From Actinomycetota bacterium (GTDB lineage Bacteria > Actinomycetota > Humimicrobiia > Humimicrobiales > Humimicrobiaceae), in NCBI GenBank assembly GCA_023475715.1, contig JAMCVO010000076.1, forward strand, positions 392-9,759: a stretch of 9,368 nt of DNA, read 5' to 3'. The notes under the pieces are model-generated. The model searched no databases, was not told where the DNA came from, and worked only from the letters and a program-made list of their open reading frames with translations. This document shows, piece by piece, positions 5,370 through 9,368 of this stretch; the first letter of the stretch is position 1, and each line of letters starts with the position of its first letter. Made by a program: the position numbers and the translations under genes.

Positions 5370-7361
5370 CTAAGAGGTAAAATACCTATAATTATTCCTG
5401 CCGCTTTCTTTTACCTGATAAAGTGCTGTATCTGCTTTCCTAAATAAAGTATCGCTGTCAATTCCATCATCAGGATAAAGTGAAATTCCCATGCTGATGC
5501 CAACACCTAGCTTGTAGCCTCCAAGGATAAATTGTTCCCTAAAAGTTCCAAGTATCTTTTCTGCAACAACAGCAGCATCTTCTCTATCATTTATTTCAGT
5601 AAGCAGAAGCAGAAACTCATCCCCGCCAAATCTGGCTATCGTATCGTTCTTCCTGAGCATGTTTTCTATTCTCTTACCAACAAAAATAAGCAGCTCATCT
5701 CCGGTTTTATGGCCATATTTATCATTGGTTTCCTTAAATTTATCCAGGTCTATTAGTACGAAGGCAAACTTTTTATTATGCCGTGCAGCATTTGCCATTG
5801 TAAATTTCAACCTCTCGTTAAATAAAATTCTGTTTGGTAAATTTGTTAACGGATCATTATAAGCTAGTTTTTCAATTGCCCCCTGCATTATTTTTCTTTC
5901 TGTAATATCTGTAAGGACACTCCTAATACCGTTTATATTACCTCTCTCATCCATTTTCACTTGCGATGAGACAAGAGCAGGAAAAGTAGTACCATCTCTT
6001 TTTATTATCAGATGTTCAATACTTCTAAGCTTCTTGCCCTGTATTATTTTATCCATTCTTTCTTCAGCTTTTTCTAAATCCACCAGGGCAAATATATCTT
6101 TAATATAAATTCCTTCTTTAATATCCTTATTAGCATAGCCTAAGGTTTCAAAAAAAATTGTATTTGCAAATGTTATTTTTTTATCTTTATCAACTTCAAT
6201 TACGATCTCCGGCAATAAGTCAACAAGGTCCTTAAATTTCTTTTCACTGTCTTTTAGCTGCTGCTCTTCAAATCGCAAATCTGCAAGCATCCCATTTATG
6301 CTTTCTGCAAGGTCTGTAACCTCATCGTTACCCAGACGTGGTATTGTAGGTGTTATCTCTAACTCACTGGAGCCGGCATGATTTTTTCCGATTTTTACTA
6401 CTTCTTTACTTAGCTTTGTAATTCTGGATAATATTATTTTTCTTAAAATAATGGTTATAAGGACACAACTGATGACAGCTGTAGCTATGAGAATTAAAAT
6501 GAACCTCCATGTGGTAATATTACCTTCAATAAACAAATCTCTTGGTGAAGTAATGCGCATTAAAAGAATCTGATCCCCGTTAATACCCCCGAAGAGATAA
6601 TAGGCATCAAGTTGATTATTACTAATATATTCAATACCGATATTATTTCTTAAAATAACATCTGGTTTAGAAAAATTGTTTAATATGTCTCCTAATTTTA
6701 ATTTTACTTCCGGATCATTTACGTTAAAAAGATTTATAGGATATTGATTATCTGAAGAAAAATCTTTTTCAAATAACTTGTCAATATATCTGCCCATTAC
6801 CAGAGTACCATTTTGAGGCCCTTCACCATTGGTTTTTAATATAGGTCTGGTGGCTGCTATGACTGGCTTGCCGTCTATCAGCAGCACCCCCTGATTTTCA
6901 GAAGACCGATGGTACTGTTCAGAGGTCATTACCTCTTTCAAAAGAGATTCTTCGAAAGACTTCGCAGGTTCTACGCGTTCTTTATTCCCAAGATCGTATG
7001 CGTATATATATTTTATTTTATTACTGGCATCAATTAATACAAAGAAGTTTATACCAAGATTATGCAAAGTATCATTGTCAATATTTGAATCAATATAATC
7101 CTGATTATTATTTGTCATAAAAAAAAAGGTATCATCCCAGATAGCGTAATCCTCTGCACTGGTTGCTATTTTATCAATTCTGGCATTAAATACATTTTTT
7201 GCCTGTTCGATATTCTTAATTGTGCTTTCTTCTTCCAGCCTGATGTATTCTTTCATAAAAATAAATCTGGAATGTAAAAATAAAACCAGGACTATGGCAG
7301 CAAATATTGAAGCTATGATAATAACTGTTTTTCTAACGATTCCCATTTTTATTCTGATCAT
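5370..7361 (-). CDS. Membrane diguanylate cyclase (CHASE4-HAMP-PAS-GGDEF)
   Basis: A 663-residue sensor enzyme. Order: membrane helix 9-30; extracytoplasmic CHASE4-type domain about 55-275, with the mark AEDYAIWDDTFFF (69-81); second helix 283-308; HAMP 309-365, followed by a short coiled coil; PAS 372-490, ending TDITERK; GGDEF 495-660. The catalytic motif G579-G-D-E-F583 is intact, as are DLDKFKETND (538-547) and GHKTGDE (550-556). R570-K-N-D573, five residues before GGDEF, is the inhibitory I-site, so feedback inhibition by c-di-GMP is expected. It should condense two GTP into c-di-GMP at the inner membrane face. No EAL or HD-GYP part is attached. The start is uncertain: neither M1 nor M6 has a clear Shine-Dalgarno site. 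It is transcribed alone, divergent from the Nif3 operon and convergent with the tRNA. Confidence 0.93.
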   Translation of the reverse strand: MIRIKMGIVRKTVIIIASIFAAIVLVLFLHSRFIFMKEYIRLEEESTIKNIEQAKNVFNARIDKIATSAEDYAIWDDTFFFMTNNNQDYIDSNIDNDTLHNLGINFFVLIDASNKIKYIYAYDLGNKERVEPAKSFEESLLKEVMTSEQYHRSSENQGVLLIDGKPVIAATRPILKTNGEGPQNGTLVMGRYIDKLFEKDFSSDNQYPINLFNVNDPEVKLKLGDILNNFSKPDVILRNNIGIEYISNNQLDAYYLFGGINGDQILLMRITSPRDLFIEGNITTWRFILILIATAVISCVLITIILRKIILSRITKLSKEVVKIGKNHAGSSELEITPTIPRLGNDEVTDLAESINGMLADLRFEEQQLKDSEKKFKDLVDLLPEIVIEVDKDKKITFANTIFFETLGYANKDIKEGIYIKDIFALVDLEKAEERMDKIIQGKKLRSIEHLIIKRDGTTFPALVSSQVKMDERGNINGIRSVLTDITERKIMQGAIEKLAYNDPLTNLPNRILFNERLKFTMANAARHNKKFAFVLIDLDKFKETNDKYGHKTGDELLIFVGKRIENMLRKNDTIARFGGDEFLLLLTEINDREDAAVVAEKILGTFREQFILGGYKLGVGISMGISLYPDDGIDSDTLFRKADTALYQVKESGRNNYRYFTS

Positions 7362-7367
7362 GATTGT

Positions 7368-7387
7368 GTAAATGTTTGTAAATGTTT
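7368..7387. repeat. Perfect 10-bp tandem repeat upstream of the diguanylate cyclase
   Basis: GTAAATGTTT occurs twice in direct succession (7368-7377 and 7378-7387), beginning 7 bases before the cyclase start codon on the minus strand. One helical turn per unit would place two protein contacts on the same DNA face, so it could be a regulator site. It could also be chance in AT-rich DNA. Confidence 0.6.
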
Positions 7388-7459
7388 TTTATTTTGAATA
7401 GATGTTATTAATTATTTGTTCTTAAGATAAATATTTCTATAACAAATTTGGTGCATTAA

Positions 7460-7468
7460 TGTTATAAT
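7460..7468 (+). promoter_or_regulatory. Extended -10 promoter of the Nif3 operon
   Basis: TGT-TATAAT is a perfect TGN-TATAAT extended -10 element. No convincing -35 lies 16-18 bp upstream, which extended -10 promoters can tolerate. The start point would be near 7475, leaving a leader of about 50 bases before the ATG at 7528. Confidence 0.55.
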
Positions 7469-7527
7469 ATTTTTATTAATTTGAACATATTCTTAAAAGA
7501 ATACCGATTAATGAAATTTTTTACAAA

Positions 7528-8430
7528 ATGATCCTTAAAGAGCTCGCCACAGTATTTGATACAATTTTTTATAAAAACCTGGCACTGGACTGGGATAAGA
7601 CAGGCTTAAGAGTCGGAAATATTCAAAAAGACATAAGGAAAATATTAGTTACCCTTGATTTAACCAATAGTGTCATTCAGGAAGCAATAAGGGCAAAAGC
7701 TGATTTGCTTTTATCCCACCACCCTTTATTAATGGAACCAATAGATTCGTTTCTGGATACTAATAGTCTGGGGTCAAAAATACTCGAAATCATAAATAAC
7801 GGTATGGCTGTGTACACCGCGCATACAAATTACGATATCATGCCTGAAGGCTTAAACGTAATGTTTGCCAAAAAATTAGGACTTACAGGTATAAGATTAG
7901 CCTACCTTGAACCCGCGTGCGCGACCAAAGCTCACCCTTACGAAGAAGAATCAGCTTATGACATATTCAGGAGTGGAAATAAATTTGCCGAAGGTGGCCT
8001 TGGGATAATTGGCGAGTTGGACATCCCGGTTAACCTTCCTGTTTTTTTTAAAAAAGTAAAGGAAAGCCTGCTAATCTCTGGTTTTAGGTGGATTGCAAAC
8101 AATATGCCGGACAAATTCCAAATGGAATCTGCAACTGTAAAAAAAATTCTTTTCCTGAATGGCAGTGCAAACTCATTTGCACAGAGAATTGCAGTTACAG
8201 ATTTTGATTGTGATGCAGTGATAGTAGGAGAGCTTAATTACCACAGTGCTCTTGAAATTACTGAAAGCGGGAAAATTATTATTGAAATCGGCCACGGCGA
8301 CAGCGAGAAATTTGCTGTTGAAGGAATGTATGATATTCTTAATAAGTACTTTAAAGAAAATGGTATAAAAGATATTGAAGTAATAAAAAGTAAAGAAGGC
8401 TATAAATCCTGGAGGTATTATATTGGATGA
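7528..8430 (+). CDS. Nif3/DUF34 family metal-binding protein
   Basis: A 300-residue member of the Nif3-like dinuclear metal hydrolase family (also called DUF34 or GTP cyclohydrolase I type 2; that activity is not firmly established). Metal-binding motifs are present: SHHPLL with H64-H65, AHTNYD with H99 and D103, H239 in GELNYHSAL, and H256 with E260 in EIGHGDSEK. A central segment with AHPYEEESAYDIF (135-147) belongs to the inserted domain found in longer members; here it is short, so the protein is intermediate between the 250- and 370-residue forms. Family proteins form ring-shaped hexamers. The ATG start has no Shine-Dalgarno site but matches the family N-terminus. The stop overlaps the zinc-ribbon gene by 8 bases. 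The Nif3 / zinc-ribbon / RNase H order recurs in many bacteria, suggesting a shared, still unclear nucleic-acid or nucleotide-related role. Confidence 0.92.
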   Translation: MILKELATVFDTIFYKNLALDWDKTGLRVGNIQKDIRKILVTLDLTNSVIQEAIRAKADLLLSHHPLLMEPIDSFLDTNSLGSKILEIINNGMAVYTAHTNYDIMPEGLNVMFAKKLGLTGIRLAYLEPACATKAHPYEEESAYDIFRSGNKFAEGGLGIIGELDIPVNLPVFFKKVKESLLISGFRWIANNMPDKFQMESATVKKILFLNGSANSFAQRIAVTDFDCDAVIVGELNYHSALEITESGKIIIEIGHGDSEKFAVEGMYDILNKYFKENGIKDIEVIKSKEGYKSWRYYIG

Positions 8431-9184
8431 TGCAAGTTATGAGATAACCCGCCTTGTCGAGCTGCAATTGCTTGAAAGTTCTATCCTAAGAAAGCTTAAT
8501 GAAATCAACGTACTTAAAAAAAATGAAAAACTGCAAAAATTGCAAGAGGAGCTTTCCGAAATCAATAAAGAGCTGGAGCTTTCTGAAAAGGAACTGTCGG
8601 GGCTCGAGCATGAACGCAGGAAACTTGAAGATATGATTACTCTTCAAAATGAGAAAATAAAGAAAAATGAAGAAAAACTTTTCAGCGGAACAATAACCAG
8701 CGCCAAAGAGCTTTTAAATTATCAGGAAGAAATCAAATTTTTAAAACAAAACAATGACAATGTTGAAAGTAAGGCAATTGAATTTATGATTTCCATTGAT
8801 GAATTAAAACCTAAAATTAAGGAAATCGAGAAAAACAAAGCGCAGGTCAATTCCAGGATTGAAATGATGAAAAAAGAAGTTGCTGAAAAAATTAATGTAA
8901 TCAGCAACGCAGTTAAAAAGCTGAAAGAAAAAAGAGCAGCAGTAATTTCTAAAATTCCTAAAGATGCTCTGGCTAAATACGAAGAAACAAAAAGTAAAAA
9001 AGGCGGCATTGCAGTTGCAGTTTTGAAAGATAGATTTTGCGACATATGCAACATGGAAATACCTTCAGGTGAGGCAGAGAAAATAAAGGATTTAAACAAG
9101 TTTTATAGGTGCCCGCTGTGCGGCAGAATGCTCATAATATACAGGGATGAAATTGATGAAATTAAAGCAGGCATTGAAAATTAA
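8423..9184 (+). CDS. Coiled-coil protein with C-terminal C4 zinc ribbon (zf-RING_7 type)
   Basis: A 253-residue protein. Residues 10-175 are almost entirely charged heptad sequence (long runs of E, K and L), forming an antiparallel coiled-coil hairpin. The C-terminal part holds a zinc ribbon with C206-D-I-C209 and C230-P-L-C233. This architecture is the conserved C4-type zinc-ribbon family (formerly DUF164), proposed to bind nucleic acid, though its role is not settled. It starts at TTG 8423: GGAGGT at 8411-8416 is ideally spaced, and no in-frame ATG fits. The start lies inside the last codons of the Nif3 gene, so translation is coupled. It is followed after 11 bases by RNase HI. Confidence 0.92.
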   Translation: MDDASYEITRLVELQLLESSILRKLNEINVLKKNEKLQKLQEELSEINKELELSEKELSGLEHERRKLEDMITLQNEKIKKNEEKLFSGTITSAKELLNYQEEIKFLKQNNDNVESKAIEFMISIDELKPKIKEIEKNKAQVNSRIEMMKKEVAEKINVISNAVKKLKEKRAAVISKIPKDALAKYEETKSKKGGIAVAVLKDRFCDICNMEIPSGEAEKIKDLNKFYRCPLCGRMLIIYRDEIDEIKAGIEN

Positions 9185-9195
9185 CAAGCAAAACC

Positions 9196-9368
9196 ATGGA
9201 TTTAAATTTTGAATACTTGAGAATTTATTTTGATGGAGGTTCAAGGGGAAACCCTGGACCTTCTGCAGTCGGCGCTGCAATATATGACAAAAACAGCAAC
9301 CTGATTGATGAATTAAGTGAATGTATAGGAGAATTTACCAATAATCAGGCAGAATATCTTGACATAAT
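9196..9368 (+). CDS. rnhA: Ribonuclease HI, 5' part only (cut by window end)
   Basis: The frame from ATG 9196 runs open off the right edge (57 codons and two bases). It begins MDLNFEYLRIYFDGGSRGNP, containing the RNase H signature DGGSRGNPGP with the first catalytic aspartate (D13), and later TNNQAEY, whose glutamate (E54) is the second catalytic acid. The remaining catalytic residues lie beyond the window. The enzyme cuts the RNA strand of RNA-DNA hybrids. The DGGSRGNPG form is typical of the Bacillus/archaeal-like RNase HI group rather than E. coli RnhA. The gene starts 11 bases after the zinc-ribbon gene, with no visible Shine-Dalgarno site, so it probably depends on read-through or coupling from upstream. 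Confidence 0.9.
   Translation, partial: MDLNFEYLRIYFDGGSRGNPGPSAVGAAIYDKNSNLIDELSECIGEFTNNQAEYLDI

Noticed and set aside
5334..5372. tRNA 3' end as an integration site for the neighbouring diguanylate cyclase
   Set aside because: I found no second copy of the tRNA 3' sequence in the window and no integrase, so there is no sign of an inserted element here.
8722..9099. 125-codon open frame on the minus strand inside the zinc-ribbon gene
   Set aside because: Its low-complexity S/F/L-rich product is the antisense of the charged coiled coil; the plus-strand gene is clearly real.

Overview
The window is AT-rich (roughly one third G+C by eye), with AGA/AGG as the usual arginine codons, several TTG start codons and Shine-Dalgarno sites of the GGAGG type. 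The mix of a DUF438/hemerythrin-like/PAS protein, a DUF1858 protein, a small flavin-binding protein, membrane-bound c-di-GMP enzymes and a Nif3 / zinc-ribbon / RNase H cluster suggests an anaerobic, low-GC bacterium (Clostridia-like or an uncultured lineage). The sequence alone does not fix the phylum.

Layout. (1) 1-2167, all +: the 3' end of a PNPOx-like FMN-binding protein, a stand-alone NifU C-terminal (Nfu) iron-sulfur protein, a DUF438-hemerythrin-like-PAS protein and an overlapping DUF1858 protein. This reads as a redox or iron-sulfur group. (2) 2197-3874: a membrane HD-GYP c-di-GMP phosphodiesterase lying alone between two 56-bp direct repeats (54/56 identical). Each repeat holds a promoter, a perfect 8-4-8 palindrome and the first five codons of radC. 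The real radC follows the right-hand copy. (3) 3860-5132, +: radC, then a RHH antitoxin / RelE-type toxin pair whose promoter region is a palindrome touching the radC stop codon. (4) 5187-5356, +: promoter, leader hairpin and a CAT-anticodon tRNA. (5) 5370-7361, -: a CHASE4-HAMP-PAS-GGDEF diguanylate cyclase, convergent with the tRNA. (6) 7463-9368, +: extended -10 promoter, Nif3/DUF34 protein, coiled-coil C4 zinc-ribbon protein and the 5' part of RNase HI, tightly packed as an operon.

How the parts fit. The cyclase and the HD-GYP enzyme would make and break c-di-GMP under different extracytoplasmic sensors. The HD-GYP gene has different arginine codon use from the DUF438 gene next to it, and its flanks repeat the start of radC, so it looks like a later arrival between the DUF1858 gene and radC. 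No integrase or transposase gene is visible, so the mechanism is open. The radC promoter appears to start transcription at or next to the ATG (leaderless) and carries an operator-like palindrome at its -35 element.

No stretch of more than 300 bases lacks a gene. The longest gaps are 2168-2399 (left repeat copy plus the HD-GYP leader), 3699-3859 (AT-rich, ending in the radC promoter), 5133-5279 (tRNA promoter and hairpin) and 7362-7527 (divergent promoter region). No CRISPR array, rRNA, insertion sequence or riboswitch was seen. One candidate, a repeat-bounded single-gene insertion that duplicated a regulated promoter, is the strongest unusual feature.
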